From contig NC_092571.1 of NCBI RefSeq assembly GCF_037975245.1, positions 4,201,001 through 4,265,000 of the forward strand: 64,000 nucleotides of DNA. Reading direction: 5' to 3'. The DNA is from Apostichopus japonicus (taxonomy: Eukaryota > Echinodermata > Holothuroidea > Aspidochirotida > Stichopodidae). The translations under genes were made by a program, and so were the position numbers. Below the pieces are notes generated by a model, which did not search any database, was not told where the DNA came from, and was given only the letters and a program-made list of their open reading frames with translations. This document shows, piece after piece, positions 49,014 to 61,835 of this stretch (position 1 is the first letter of the stretch; each line of letters opens with the position of its first letter).

Positions 49014-50190
49014 AGTCAACCACCAGCTGTTATTGGACATTCTCGAGAAGTGCTTTGGAGTTCACGGGTTAGCTAGAAAATGGGTATCGTCGTATTTATC
49101 TGAGAGACAATTCGCTGTTTGTATCAACAAATCACTTTCTACGCCGATGTAGGTCAATTTCTCCGTACTACAGGGTAGTATAAATAGACCAGTATATTTC
49201 ACCTGCAATACTACCACAATGAACACGTGTATCAGTGATGACCAATTCCTCATTGGCTACGCCGATGACCACAGTATCTACTCCAGTTTTAAACCCGGAG
49301 ATGTTTCTTCGGAATTGGAGTCAATCAGGGGTCTTTCATCAACTCTAGAAAATGTGAAACTCTGGATGCAATTTAACCGTCTTAAGATGAATGATGAAAA
49401 ATCGGAGTTTATCGTTTTCGGAAGCAATCGCCAACTACCAAAGTGCAATACAGACGTTTTATCCATTGGGGACACTCCCGTCCGTCATACTGATAGTGTG
49501 AAGCTACTAGGTGTTTACATGGATGAAACCCTCAATCTCAAACATCATATTTCCATGAAAGCTCGTGCATCAGCCCTCGCCATGTTTAATCTGAAGAAGA
49601 TCCGGGAATATTTGGACAAGTCGACATGTCTCAAAATTGCAAATGCCATGATTTTCTCCCATATGGATTATTGCAATGGTCTTTTTTATCAACCTCCCGG
49701 CCTCCACACTTCATCCTCTACAAAGGATCCAAAATTACACGGCTAAAATTATTCTCGGCAGATCAAAATATGACAGTGCCTCCGCAGTGAAGGAGCTGCA
49801 TATCCTCCCCGTCAATGTCCGTGTCGAGTACAAGATCCTCCTCCTCGTTTATAAGTGTATACATAATTCAGCACCAGCTTATCTGTCGGAGTTGCTGGAA
49901 ATTAAGACACCTGTTCGTTCAACACGCTCGTCAAAGGGCATCCTTCTCAAGGTTCCTTTCACACGCCGCAAATGTTTCGCAGGCCGCTCTTTCAGCGTCG
50001 CTGGCCCCAGACTTTGGAACGCTCTCCCCGTCGACACAAGAAATTCGAAGACCAGAACTTTTAAAGTTGCTTTGAACACTCACTTATTTAAGAAATCGTT
50101 TTTATAATTGTATTGTTGTTCAGCGCCATTGAGTGTTTTAACAGTAATGTGCGCTTTACCAAGAGTTACCACCTTAACATTAACCTTAAC
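49014..50190 (+). mobile_element. 5'-truncated LINE (CR1/L2/Jockey-like RT)
   Basis: The insert begins inside the RT domain (TVNHQLLLDILEKCFGVHGL), continues through GYADDHSIYSSF (the YADD catalytic site), a KLLGVYMDETLN segment and the thumb/C-terminal region (RIQNYTAKIILG, YKILLLVYKCIH, GPRLWNALPVDTR). It ends in TTAAC-type short repeats. A TAG stop lies at 49150 and a frameshift near 49690. The ends abut a sequence that is intact at 45625-45726. A possible short duplication (CAC/ACAC) flanks it. The clade assignment is from remembered motifs only. Confidence 0.85.
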
Positions 50191-50246
50191 ACCTGCAGTG
50201 GAAACAGACTGTGCCAGTTTCATTAATTATATTAATTTCTACACAG

Positions 50247-50930
50247 TATGTACAGATATTGATGTAGTTTTCAACCTATCGAGGGACCGTACGTGCCTAT
50301 AGATGTTCCTTATAGATGTTCCTTAGACGGTAGTTTAGACGCCGGAGCCCCTCACTCCTAGTCCGGATAACCAAGGAATGCATGATGTACCCCCACTAGC
50401 GACGCCATTTGTGGACCGAGGGACCAATCATTGTGTTAGACGAGATGGGCGTGACTCCCGAGTTATTAGATTAGTAGGCCATTAGTGTTAGGCCATGATG
50501 ACTGTCATGTGTTCATTATGTTTTAACTTTATTTGTATTTTATATGTTTTCAATAATTTTGCATATCGTAATTCACTTTTACCGTTATGGTGAATAAATA
50601 ACATTTACCCTGCGGATTACGATAGAACATGGTGTTTGTACTCATTTAAATATACTGTGTCATATATCTTCACAAAGGCAGGCGACTCATCGCAGAATTG
50701 AACCCCGTTTCCCTTGATCTTATGTCTCTCGTGGTTGCGTTACCAGCACATATTTAGTCCTAAAGCTGTTACAAATGCTAATACTTTCTCATTTCTATTA
50801 TTCACTATATAGTGACAAGCCACGCATCAGTGCATTCTTGATCTTTATCAAGCATAAATTCAACTAAAAATTATCAACAAGGCTATATAAAAGTGGCAGG
50901 TACAGTGAACATATGTAAAAGTAAGTTGTT
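50247..50930. other. upstream flank of the SLC16-like exon
   Basis: No repeat or gene recognised. The promoter of the transporter could lie here, but no TATA/initiator arrangement stands out. Confidence 0.4.
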
Positions 50931-51180
50931 ATGTTCACTCTAATACAAAACGAGCATCACACAAATAGGGGACTTCGTCTTCGTAGATTTGGACTTTTCG
51001 AAGACCGCAAAATGAATAACTATATCTACCTTGTAACCATGTGCATCAAGATGTTAATTTTCAGTGGTTCATTGAAAGCCAATGGCATTTTACTCGACGA
51101 GATAGTCATCTTCCTGAATACCACACACTCGAGGGTAGCCTGGGCTATGTCGTTCCAGAATGGCTTGGCATATATGATTG
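50931..51180 (+). CDS. SLC16-like monocarboxylate transporter, first coding exon
   Basis: ATG at 50931, donor GTAAATA at 51181, phase 1. After ~30 polar residues comes a first membrane segment (YIYLVTMCIKMLIFSGSL), then NGILLDEIVIFLNTTHSRVAW and SFQNGLAYMI. The pattern G-x-x-DE(I)-x-x-x-(F)-N-x-(S/T)-x-(S/T)-x-x-(A)-W...S-x-Q-x-G is the hallmark of TM1-TM2 in SLC16 (MCT-like, major facilitator superfamily) proteins. Such carriers move monocarboxylates or related solutes across the plasma membrane; the substrate here is unknown. The usual D-G-G-W-G-W motif before TM1 is not seen. Confidence 0.7.
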
Positions 51181-53217
51181 GTAAATACAGCAGCCGTCTA
51201 TAATTTTAAAACAATTTTTTTTTTTAAATAAAACAAATTTTGAATATTCTCTGTTAGTTAAATCAAACAACTAATCTCAATTATTTAGGCCTTAAGCTAA
51301 TATACGGTGGGAAAACGTTATTTTTTGTTGTAAAAATATTCGCATTTTGATAACTCCTTTGCATGTGGTTAACAGAGATGTAACGAGTCGTCGAGTCAAG
51401 TCGTTGCTAGTGATTATCCTGACAAGGGTCCCTATAATATCTCTATATGTGGAACACAATTGACGTCGTGTGGGATTAAGTAATGGAGTCACGCCTAAGA
51501 ATAATACGGCGAATAACTCTATACTGAAACGTAGAACTTATCTTAACATCTTTCGAACAATTGAAGAGGATGCAGCAGTACAGAGATGAAGTTTCATGTG
51601 AGAAATCCACACTGATAAGCTGTTTACTCCGCGTTAGAAGAAATTTCTTTGTCTCTGCGGAAGAGTGGGCTAAGATATTCATGTAGACTGATTTTCAACT
51701 AAGCTTATCCCTAGAGTTTAATACGAGATAAAAATATTGAGAGGATCAATACATCGGTAATCGAAATTCTTAACGTATTCCTTCAAAGAGGATTAAATTG
51801 AATTGATAAGCTCGTAATAACCTACTCTAAAATGTAGTAGTAGAAAATGTGAACGTACATCATAATTGAAAAATAATAAACTGAAAAGTAATCATCATTC
51901 AGAATGAAAGTCATTAATTCAATAAATGCTTTTCCTTCATCCAATGTCGGTAAAACACAGGATTTGTTTTTGTTTTATATCAATCGTCATCACATTATTG
52001 TTCCAAATACTTAAAGAGGAGTTAAAAGTATCGTTCATTTTCAGACCGCTATCTACACTCTAAAAAATATTTGTTTCAACATTTTCCTGATTAACTATAT
52101 TATTGACACTATAGTCAGATTATTTTGTACGAGTCCTGCATGGTTAGCGAAGCCATATCCGATAACAACTAGCTCCGGGTATACCTTCACCTATTGTATC
52201 AATTATACACTTTTGCTATATTAACTTTGTATCCTTGTAAATTGTAATATTGGCCCAAATATATTATGGACTCTTTTGTGTCAGAGAAACTCGAAGAACG
52301 GAACCTTTCTTCATTGAAAAATATATTTATAGGTAATCCCTTAGATTCCATTCTTTATCCAAAACTCGAGTTGGCCCATTAACACGGGAAAAGACGACTG
52401 GGCCTCACGTTAGACTAGTAACGTTAGGAAAACCGCCTTGCACGAAATAACGCTCAACGTCTATAAATATTGTTTACAAAAATTCAGTAAGGCCATGGCA
52501 GTTGTATGAATGAACCAACCATCGTCTTGTTTCTATGTACTGTTAAATTGAAGTTTGCTAAATATGCTAGATACGAACAAAAGGAGCACATGTCATTACT
52601 ATTACATATAGGATAAACTCAGCTAAAATACGTAGCAGAATATGTATACAGCTTTCCGAACGAACAGTCATCAACAAATATCGCCATCATCGTGTTAAAA
52701 TTTTATATAGGCCTACATCATAGAAAATTACTCGCATGTGTGATGTGCATGTACCATGAAACAACACAGTATACTGTAGATGCATAAGGTTATAACCTAC
52801 CTGCTGGATTCTAACAATATACCAACATTAGGCCTACTTAGTTTCCAATATGGCCAGTTATGAATGATGAAAACTACGAAAATTTACTACAACTATAGTG
52901 GCTTTCTTGTGTGTGTAATATAGTTGGGTTTTTGTTTCTAAGGATATTTGGAGATTGCTTCCGACGTTTTCACATTTCACTGAATTTGTAGAAATTTCTG
53001 ACAAGAAATTATATGGACGGCTTCAAATAGGCCTATATACCAAAATCCGTGCACACTCATTTATGCCGTAATATTGCAGAACTTGCCGTGCAATGCAGAG
53101 TTGCACGGCTGGCTGGCTACTAAATACCTGGATCTGCGTGACTTATTGTTTTTCATGTTTTTACAGCAGATAATATTGGTCCTATGTCTTAATATTGTAT
53201 CTTGTTGCATTCCCCAG
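51181..53217. other. intron of the SLC16-like gene
   Basis: AT-rich, with no further exon or repeat recognised. Confidence 0.6.
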
Positions 53218-53367
53218 CACCTTTCACGATACCATTACTGGACGTCTACAGCAGTAGGTCGTTGTGTATTGTCGGGGGCGTGTTGAGCGGATTAGGTTAT
53301 GTTTACTGTGGACTGGGACTGAGATTACAGTCAATTTGGCATTTGTTCATCGGTTACGGAATATCAG
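53218..53367 (+). CDS. SLC16-like transporter, second exon
   Basis: The acceptor TTGCATTCCCCAG and donor GTAAGT bound 150 bp. Joined in phase to 51180, the frame reads PFTIPLLDVYSSRSLCIVGG and VLSGLGYVYCGLGLRLQSIW, then HLFIGYGIS. This matches TM2-TM3 of MCTs (GPxxxxLxDxxxxRxxxxxGGxLxxxGxxxxxxxxxxWxLxxxYG). MCT genes typically have a ~144-bp exon at this place. The following large exons (TM4-TM12) were not found downstream; the next 8 kb are full of transposons, so they may lie beyond the window or be lost. Confidence 0.7.
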
Positions 53368-54949
53368 GTAAGTGATATTATAAAACAACAGCACATTTCT
53401 TCTGTTATATGTACACAATTAGAAATGGAGCAAATTTATAAAAATATAGATTGAAGTTTTTTCTAATTATCTGAACAATATGCAATGGTTTATGCTTCTT
53501 TTAAAACAAAAATACATAAGTCTTAAATTGGTCGTGACATTTCACAAACAACCACTCCAGAATGCTATTCCATTTAAAAAGATAATGCTTTCGAATGGTG
53601 TCAAATAGTTTTGGTCAGTTTGACTGGAAATTTGAAATGGTTTCAAATTGAATTCGTCTGAATTGAAAATATAATGCTTTCATGAAAATAAATGGTTAAT
53701 CAACAGAAATACATGACAAGTGTCGCTGAATACGCATGGGGAAAGAAGCATCAAGATTTTCAAAGTGCGGGTGGATGATGGGTGTCAAGTGGGCAAGTGG
53801 AAGACAAGTAAACAGTTTAAAGGGCAATGCTTTGAATGCCTTAAGTAGGTAGTTTTGTTTACTGCCCCGACTGGGAGAGTGGGCGAGGGGAAAGTGTTAT
53901 GAATCAAAATTGCCCCGTGTGGTCCAAACTTCCCAAAGAGAACATTGGAATATCATAGTATAGTAGTTAGGAAGTAGAAGCAGTGATACTATGTAAGGAA
54001 GAAGGTGTCCCCAGCACCCCCCCCCTTCCCACCCTCCCCTAATCCCCCTCTACACCAAAAATACATGTACGTGCAATCCTGCAGTGATGATTCACCACTA
54101 CACTAACATTTTACACTTGTGTAACTTCATGTATCACTGTGCCTAGTTGCCCTTGAGTATGGGGAAAATCTCAGTGACAAAAACAAAACAAAAACGGAAC
54201 ACTTTTGTTTTCAATTTCTACATTTTATTGAACTTCATCCTCTTTACTCTGTAAGCATGGTGATATATAAAGCAAACAGAAGATTGTCTCTAAAACGGAT
54301 ATATTTAATGAAGCATTTTATGTAATATTTACTGCTTGATTGAGCTTGAACTTGCTTATAAAACATATAAAAAAACTGAATCATTACACCTTGTTTAATA
54401 AAGCAGAACTGAACATCTGGACAGTGGTGTATTTTGCCAATAACTGATCCTACGGATGTTTATTTTCAAAAATTGCTTCAGTGTGTTAACCTACATAGCC
54501 CAAGTTATAAGCGTTTAGGATTTGCCCTGTGAGGCTGTACTCCAAATCGCTCTGTACAGTAACTTTGATTTTGGACGTATTTAAACCTTTACAATGTTCG
54601 CATTTTTGCTTGTGGAATACAGTAATTTGATCGTGTATCGTGCACTCTAACATCTGGACATTATTCTTGATAAAAGTAAAATTTTCCGCAACGGTATACT
54701 GGCCTATATCGGTTATGGTAGGCTAGCCTATCGCCTGACTGTATGTGTATAATGCGGGCACCGTATTGTAACACTACATATTGAAGCAAACAAGGAGAAG
54801 CAGTTTGTGATCGGTCAACCTAATTGGCTAAAGCCAACGTACAGTTAATTGGCTCCATTGTATCCAGTATGGCAGCCATTAACAATGACACTAGCATATA
54901 GCCGGTCGTTTCTGCTTTCCCTAGAGTCTTTCTAAACTTATCAACTAGT
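53368..54949. other. presumed intron, nothing recognised
   Basis: No exon seen. Poly-C run near 54016. Transposon remnants start near 54950. Confidence 0.5.
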
Positions 54950-55000
54950 CAACCGTGGCAAAGGCTCGCAGAAAAACTTAAAATCAACCGTTCTCGAGAT

Positions 55001-57892
55001 GTGCCAAGCACCAGGAATAGAACAAAAGTGAGTAGAAATTTAATCCAGACCATATCATCCATTGTCACTAGTGACCGCCACAAAGCAACCTCCGTATCTA
55101 CGCAGACTGGTGTAAATAATAACAATCTGATCCGCCTGATCTCTGGTCGGGGCAAACTTGCATATATCGCCAGCGAATCCAGCCAGCCGATTACCGAACT
55201 CGATTCCACAACTGGTGTAAGGTGTTTATGATGTCTCCACGTGCATCCGTCCGCGATACCACAAAGTCATACCAACTGCAAAAAACAGTTTAAGACATGA
55301 TAACTTGTAAGAGATTAGGCGTGTATCTGGGTAATATGTCATTCTCATCAAACGACCTCTCCAAGTATGTTGCTTGAATCCCCAGGTCAGTTAAGAACAA
55401 AAAGCCAGTCTCTTGGGGAATACATTAGGACAAATTACTATGATTTGGTTGCACTTACAGAAAACTGGCTCGGTTCAATAGTCGACAAGAAATGCATCAG
55501 TAAATTCGTGCCCACCAGCTACTCAATAAAACATGTCACTTGTACTAGAGGGAGACGCGATGGTGGTTTGGCGCTGCTCTATAAATCAGCACTAGATCTC
55601 CGTCTGCTGAGCTCCAGTACAGGTGTGCATTATAAAAACTTCGAACATGTGGAATGTGAACTAAGCATCGAAAACCAAAGGGTTCGACTGGCTGTGGTGT
55701 ACCGACCTCCACCATCTCAACAACATGGTCTGACAACGGCTGCGTTACTAGACGAATGGTCTACATTCCTCACAGACTACGCCATTGACAGGAAAGAAGT
55801 CCTCATCGTTGGTGATTTCAACTTTCACCTAGATGTGTAGGTACTGACAGACACGCCCAATGTTTTCTGGATACACTGAAAGCATGCGGCTTTCAACAGC
55901 ATGTTCGCAAACCCACTCATATCAATGGCCATACACTGGACCTTGTCATCAGCAGGGACACGAGTGATGTTGTATCGGATGTGATAGTTACAGACTCTGT
56001 ACTCTGTGATCACCTTGGGAAAGCATCACGTGACCATTTTGCTGTTAGCTTCACCACTAACCGGCCTAAGCCTGTCCCTATTCGAAAACTGGTTTCTTAT
56101 CGAAAGTTCAGCAAAATCGACATGGAGGCTTTCAGACGGGATATTACAAATTCACCACTGCTAGGTAGTACCTCTGGCTCCATGGGGACACACTTGTCAA
56201 CGCATACATTGATGGACTATCCTCAATTCGTGACAAACACACGCCGATCTGCGCCAAAATCATAACGCTAGGGCCGATTTGTCCATGGTATTGCGACGTA
56301 CTGCACGAAGTCAAACACACACGGCGCAAATTGGAACGAAAATGATGGGAAAATCGTTTGACAGTTGACCACCAGATTCATCGGGATTACTGTGTAAAAA
56401 TGAATAAATTACTCACGCATGGCAAGGTGACTTATTTCTCAGAGAAGATGATGGCATGCGGACGTGACCAAAAAGGAATTTTAAATGTGGATAAGCATCT
56501 GTTAAGCCACAACAAAGAATCATGCATTCCGCAAAACTACTCCTCCAATGAACTCCCCTGTGTATTCAGCAGGTTCTTCACCGACAAGATCGATACAATC
56601 CGCGATAATTTTGAGAGCGACAGGCAAACGAGAACCAACCAGAGCGTTAATAGTGCAACAGGGTTAGTACCTCTTGATCAGCTTAAGCCAGCGAGTGAAG
56701 CGAGTGATCACCAAGTCACCTTAAAAGTCATGTAGACTCGACCCTTTACCAACCTGGTTGTTAAAGTCGTGCGTGGATCAGCTATTTCCTCTGATAACCG
56801 TCATTGTTAACGCCTCCCTCTCAGGCAGCTGCGTTCCTAATAATTTCTAATGTGCGCAGATCACGCCTCTTTTGAAAGAAATCAGGACTTGACCAGAACA
56901 ACCTCAACAACTACAGGCCAACATCCAACCTTCCATATTTCTCTATATTAACGAAAAAAAGTAGTAGATGCCCGTTTGGAACACCATCTTATGACCAACA
57001 ACCTAACGAGACGATGCAGTCTGCATATCGTATATCACATTCAACAGAGACTACACTACTTAAAGTAAAGAGCGACCTCCTATCATTCCTGGACAAAGGA
57101 TATGTAGCCGCGTTAATTATGCTCGATTTATCGGCAGCCTTTGACACTCTCGATCAAAAAACCATGCTGCAACGTTTCGAGAACACATTTGGTGTTACTG
57201 GAGATGCCTTGTCCTGATGTCATCATACCTCTGCGATCGCAAACAAGTTGTGACCACCGGTGACCATCATTCTGAATCTGTCATCTTGAAGCAAGGCGTG
57301 CCTCAAGGTTCAGTTTTAAGTCATAAGATGTACAAAATGTATAGGGCACCGTTGTGCGAACTTATTCGACGTCATCGATTAAACTACCACTTTTATGCTG
57401 ACGACACATACTTGTATGTGTCGTTTAAACCTAACGATGAGGATGCACAGAAGGAAACAATGAATCCAGTATCCGAATGCTTAGCTGATTTCGAGAATTG
57501 GATGCACAATATTAAGCTAAAGCTGAACCCTGCCAAAACGGAAGTGATGTATTTTCCACTAAGCGCAACAAAAAATGTGTCAATAACATTTCATTAAATA
57601 TCGGCGATTCTGTTATCACACCAACGCCAACGGTAAGAAATCTTGTTGTAATGTTTGACTCTCATCTGAACATGTCCCAACAAGTTAATAGTGTTTGTAG
57701 GTCTGGATAAGCGAGTCTTCAAAACATCGGCCACATGAGGCGTTTTTAAACTGACGATGAAACCAAACCACTCGTGAATGGCCTAGTAACCTCGCGTCTT
57801 GATTACTGCAACTCGATGCTAACTGTGTACACGCCTAACAGAACATTGAGATCGGCTAATTCCCTTACACTAGTGGTCCCCAGAGTAAAGAC
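55001..57892 (+). mobile_element. LINE with endonuclease and RT, decayed (CR1/L2-like)
   Basis: The APE endonuclease runs from about 55367: TENWLGSIVDKK, GGLALLYKS, VYRPPP, VGDFNFHLDV, then after a frameshift HVRKPTHINGHTLDLVIS and SVLCDH...SRDHFAVSF. The RT follows from about 56880: MQSAYRISHSTETTLLKV, ALIMLDLSAAFDTLDQ, KQGVPQGSVLS, HFYADDTYLYVSF (YADD), and KLKLNPAKTEVM. At least five frameshifts or stops separate the islands. It ends in a TA microsatellite before the C-terminal region is complete. It lies in what may be an intron of the SLC16-like gene, same strand. Confidence 0.85.
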
Positions 57893-57894
57893 TG

Positions 57895-57961
<67 letters not shown>

Positions 57962-57987
57962 TATATATATATATGTATATATATATA

Positions 57988-58023
<36 letters not shown>

Positions 58024-58125
58024 TCTATAGATCTATATATCTATATACCTATATAACTTTATATCTATATATCTATATATATGTATATATATATATATAT
58101 ATTTAAATATATATATATATATATA
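57893..58125. repeat. (TA)n-rich microsatellite between two LINE pieces
   Basis: TA with scattered TATC/TATG/TAAA variants. It separates the CR1/L2-like RT from a different RT fragment. Confidence 0.95.
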
Positions 58126-58503
58126 TCGGCGGGCGACAGACGCGTCCCATCTGTGCGCGATACTGATGGGACCGTGGTTAGCGACCCTCAAGGCATTGCC
58201 TGGGCATGGTCTGGGCATGGTAACTTTGCTGCCCAAGTCCGGGGACCCCTTGGATCCTCGTAATAAGCGCCCGATTACCTTGTTAAATGTGGACAACAAG
58301 TTGCTGGCTAAGGTTTGTGCAACCGTCTTGCACTGGCTATGCCGCATCTTATGGGTGATCTCCAGACTTGTGCAGGGAAAGGGTCATTGCATCCAACAGA
58401 ACTTGTGATTGGTGCGCGACTTGACTGACTTTGTTATTGAGCGTGATCTGCCATGTGCATTTGTCTCTCTTAACCAGCAGAAGGCCTTTGACGCGGTGTT
58501 TTA
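58126..58503 (+). pseudogene. L1/Tx1-like LINE RT fragment
   Basis: GMVTLLPKSGDPLDPRNKRP, ITLLNVDNKLLAKVCATVL, then after a TGA near 58407 LVRDLTDFVIERDLPCAFVS and LNQQKAFDAVF. The LLPKxGDPxDxxNxRPITLLNxDxKLLAKVxxxRL pattern and the SLDQxKAFDxV motif fit the L1/Tx1 group and not the neighbouring LINE. Only the RT fingers are present. Confidence 0.75.
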
Positions 58504-58595
58504 ATGAATGTATTGGAGACGTTTTCTTATACTCCACCGTACAAAACTTCTTATGATTTTGAATACTACAAAAACATGCCTAATAGAACTACCGT

Positions 58596-59119
58596 CATAG
58601 GCGTAGGAGCCCAATTTGTTTTGTGGGGGGGGGGGGGGGGGGTTGTAACGACTTGCCCGAAAAATATAACCAAAATTTTTATCATGTGCATATCATACAG
58701 GCATGCATCGGCTTTTTACATCGCATGCAAATAGCATACAATCATTTTCCGTCTTATTACCCTTCCGTATTGGTGATAATTGTTGGGTAATAATAATATC
58801 AGTATAACCACTGAAAAACACATTGCAAATTATCAAAAAAGCTATCAGCATATTGCCCGAATTTCACAAAAATATTTGGTTGGGGTGGGGGGGGGGGCCA
58901 ATAAGTTTTTGAAATGAGTGGGTACAAATGTATCGCAACAAGTTCGTAACAGAAGTGCAGTCGCGAAAGATTGGGTTTTCTGACTGACACTGACCGTATC
59001 GTTCACGAGTAGCGGGAGGGTGGGGGGGTACAAAGCAGCAGTTGGAATTTTCTGGCTTCAAAACCGATTTTCAGCCACTACCCCCCCCCCCCAATCATCA
59101 GGCCTTAGCTACGTCCCTG
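58596..59119. mobile_element. hAT-type non-autonomous element (imperfect ends)
   Basis: The left CATAGGCGTAGGAGCC and right GGCCTTAGCTACGTCCCTG ends are related inverted termini, each followed inward by a G or C run. No matching 8-bp duplication, so the borders are approximate. Confidence 0.5.
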
Positions 59120-59627
59120 GGTACATGGTGGTTACATAGTACGCTCCGACCAGAATTCACCCGATAACCAGATGCAAATCCACCTAGCAACCGAGGTAAC
59201 TTGCTTGAGGACTCCAACGAACAACCACTGATTTATTTTCATGCCTTCATCACTTTAGCCACCACTCACATGGGACCTATTCTAAGTCTGACGATACATG
59301 CGCATGTGTGAGGTCCTGATAACATAATAAAAGTTGTTTGTCTTGCTATCCTTGTTTTCAAATTTCATGTAAATGTATTCTCGTAGACCTAGCAACCTGG
59401 TTTAACATGCTGGCGCCAAATTTGCGCTAAGCTCGCTATACGAACTCTTATATGGGCTGTGCCTTATTAGTTAGTTATTTAAATTATTAATAATGGCGTA
59501 TGAGGAAATGCACCATTTTGTGGTATGACTCCCAGGACAGAAAGTCGAGAAACTCACCTGCAGTCGCGGCGGATAGCTTCCTTCGCCAATATGTCCGGGG
59601 AAATTTTGGAACATCGTTCCTATAGAC

Positions 59628-59988
59628 CAGGGGTGGGCAACCTGCGGGCCACATGCGGCCCGCCAGTGATTTTTTTGCGGCCCGTGAGATGTCTCAAGAA
59701 AAAGAAAAAAATCAATCTATTTTGCATCATCACCAAAAACGAGCTAGCTGCTTAGAATTTATCTGCACTTATGATGCTGTCAGGTTGGTCTATTATCACC
59801 ATTAATTATCAACAGGACTGTATTGACATTATGGTTTTGTGAATACAGATTAGGTACACACACCTATTGCTTGAACGTCCTCAGAATCAAAGGTTTGAAA
59901 TCAGCAGCAGGCCGTTGGTTAGGTGCTGCCCTGTCAATCTTTCACTCCTAAAATCTGGCCCATTCATTCAAAAGGTTGCCCACCCCTG
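59628..59988. mobile_element. hAT-type MITE, 361 bp
   Basis: TIRs CAGGGGTGGGCAACCT and AGGTTGCCCACCCCTG are perfect inverted copies, of the kind common in animal hAT elements. The flanks TATAGAC and CAATGGGC keep only a weak 8-bp duplication. The interior has TGCGGCCCG repeats and no open frame. Confidence 0.85.
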
Positions 59989-60017
59989 CAATGGGCCTAA
60001 ATCTGAGGCCCTGGGGT

Positions 60018-61394
60018 CAGTGGCGTCGTGCCCATTGGGGCACAGGCCCCCCCCCCAAAAAAAAAATCAAAGGTGTCATAAAATTTTGTCATAATTTAAA
60101 AAAAATGTGTTTTCGAAATCGAAAAGTAGACTAAATATTCAATTGCTCTTTGATGGTCGTTGCGGATTTTCCACACACCTCAAAGACGACATATCGGGAT
60201 TAGTAATGCCATTACCTTTGAATATGTTTGTCCAAAGCTCGCGTTTGATACAGTCTCAATTAACCTGGAAAATAATCACTTCGTTATCGCGCGTTTTACC
60301 TTAGGTTTCGCTACTTTCACTTTTTCTGCCCATGTTTTCAAACGGCATGGCTTTTTCTTCACCCAGTCACCACTTCTCACGGGCATGGGCGGCAAGGGCG
60401 GCGGAACCGGGGGGCACAGGGGGCACATGCCCCCACTTTTCCCCAGGTTAAAAATGTGCCCATTTTCTACATAAAAATTGAGGTGTCTCAAGTTAGCAAG
60501 AGGCCAGGGAACCAGAATGAACACTCGGGAAGGGCCTTTTTCCGGCCATCTGAGGGGTTTGTAAAACCAAAAATTTTCTACTACGCTCTGCGCCAACTGA
60601 TGGTGGCGCTCCGCTCAGATAGTCGTGCATACAACTTTGCAACTCCTGGCTACGCTTCTGACTCTTAGTGAATTTCTGTGGGTCAAACTCAAAGCTATTT
60701 CGAATGAAACAAATTTGTTAAGATATTAACAAGATATAAACTCTAATTCGGAAGATTCCTACATTAGCAATTAGCATGATTTCGCCTCATTTTGTCTCAA
60801 AAGAAAACTTGTTCCTTGCTTCCCAATTTGCACATTGGATATTGCAGTGCTAGTATGCATATTTTCCTGGAGGGGGGGGGGGGGGCGTTGATGGAGTGAT
60901 GTGTATACACAAATAAGATAATACAATAAGAGTTATAAAGGGTACTAAATATAAGGCTGCATCAGTCCAATCGAATTGCTGCAAAGTGCCCTTTGATGTC
61001 GGTGCCCCCCCCCCCAGATTAAAAGTGCTTCCGCCGCCCTTGATAGGCGGTGATCATGGATCAGCCAACACGAAAATGTTTCGATATCTTAAATGTTGGG
61101 CGCTTCTGGGAGACGAGGAATGGTAAACTTAGGAATAAATGGCGATCACTTCCTTCGAGAATATTTCCCAAAATAAAAAATTGCCGGAAATTTTTATCAA
61201 TTTTAGGGGTGTTGCTTTCTGCCATAATGCACGGGAAATGCCGTTTCCTGCAATCTGAGGGGTCTGCCAAAAGAAAAATTTTCTTGTACGCTGCGCGCCA
61301 ACCGATGGTGGCGCTCCGCTTAGATAGTACTTACGGCCGGAATACTCGAATCGATTCCGTCCCCCCCACGTTTCAAATCGGATTGACGCCCCTG
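60018..61394. mobile_element. composite of hAT-like fragments
   Basis: Begins CAGTGGCGTCGTGCCC (same terminus as the element at 45767) and ends GATTGACGCCCCTG. Inside, two copies of TGGTGGCGCTCCGCT-type sequence (near 60600 and 61310), with the TTTTCT(A/T)(C/G)TACGCT(C/G) motif before each, show that at least two related elements are nested or joined. No target duplication links the outer ends. Confidence 0.5.
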
Positions 61395-61835
61395 CTTCCA
61401 GCTGAAGTATTAAGCAAAAGTATTAATATTAGTTCTCTCAGTTGAACACTTTAGAATCATTTCGAGAGATTCTAGATATAATTCCTGTTTATTTATGAAA
61501 TCAATATCAGATTTATCAAGTGTTTTACGTTCCACAAAACGAGATTAGAACACACAGAAGCATCCTTTATCTCATGTACTTGAACAAAGCTTGTTAAATC
61601 AATGTTTATGCGTATACCTTTAATACATTTATCTAACGCTTGAGTCTGTGAATGTTAAAACATTGAACTTACTGCAACGTTGTAACACAAGACAAGATTG
61701 ACTACACAATACTTTACAATGTAAAAGCGTGAACTCCTTGTTGTAATTGTAGTGTAGAGATACGCATTGTGATTCGATCAAGGCGGTTAATCATTAATTT
61801 ATAGGATGTAGTACTCGAGGGTCCGCGCCATTTTA
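61395..61835 (+). repeat. direct duplication, copy 1
   Basis: CTTCCAGCTGAAGTATTAAG through ATAGGATGTAGTACTCGAGG matches 62793-63283 with scattered substitutions; the second copy is about 50 bp longer. The left border touches the end of the hAT-like composite. Confidence 0.85.
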
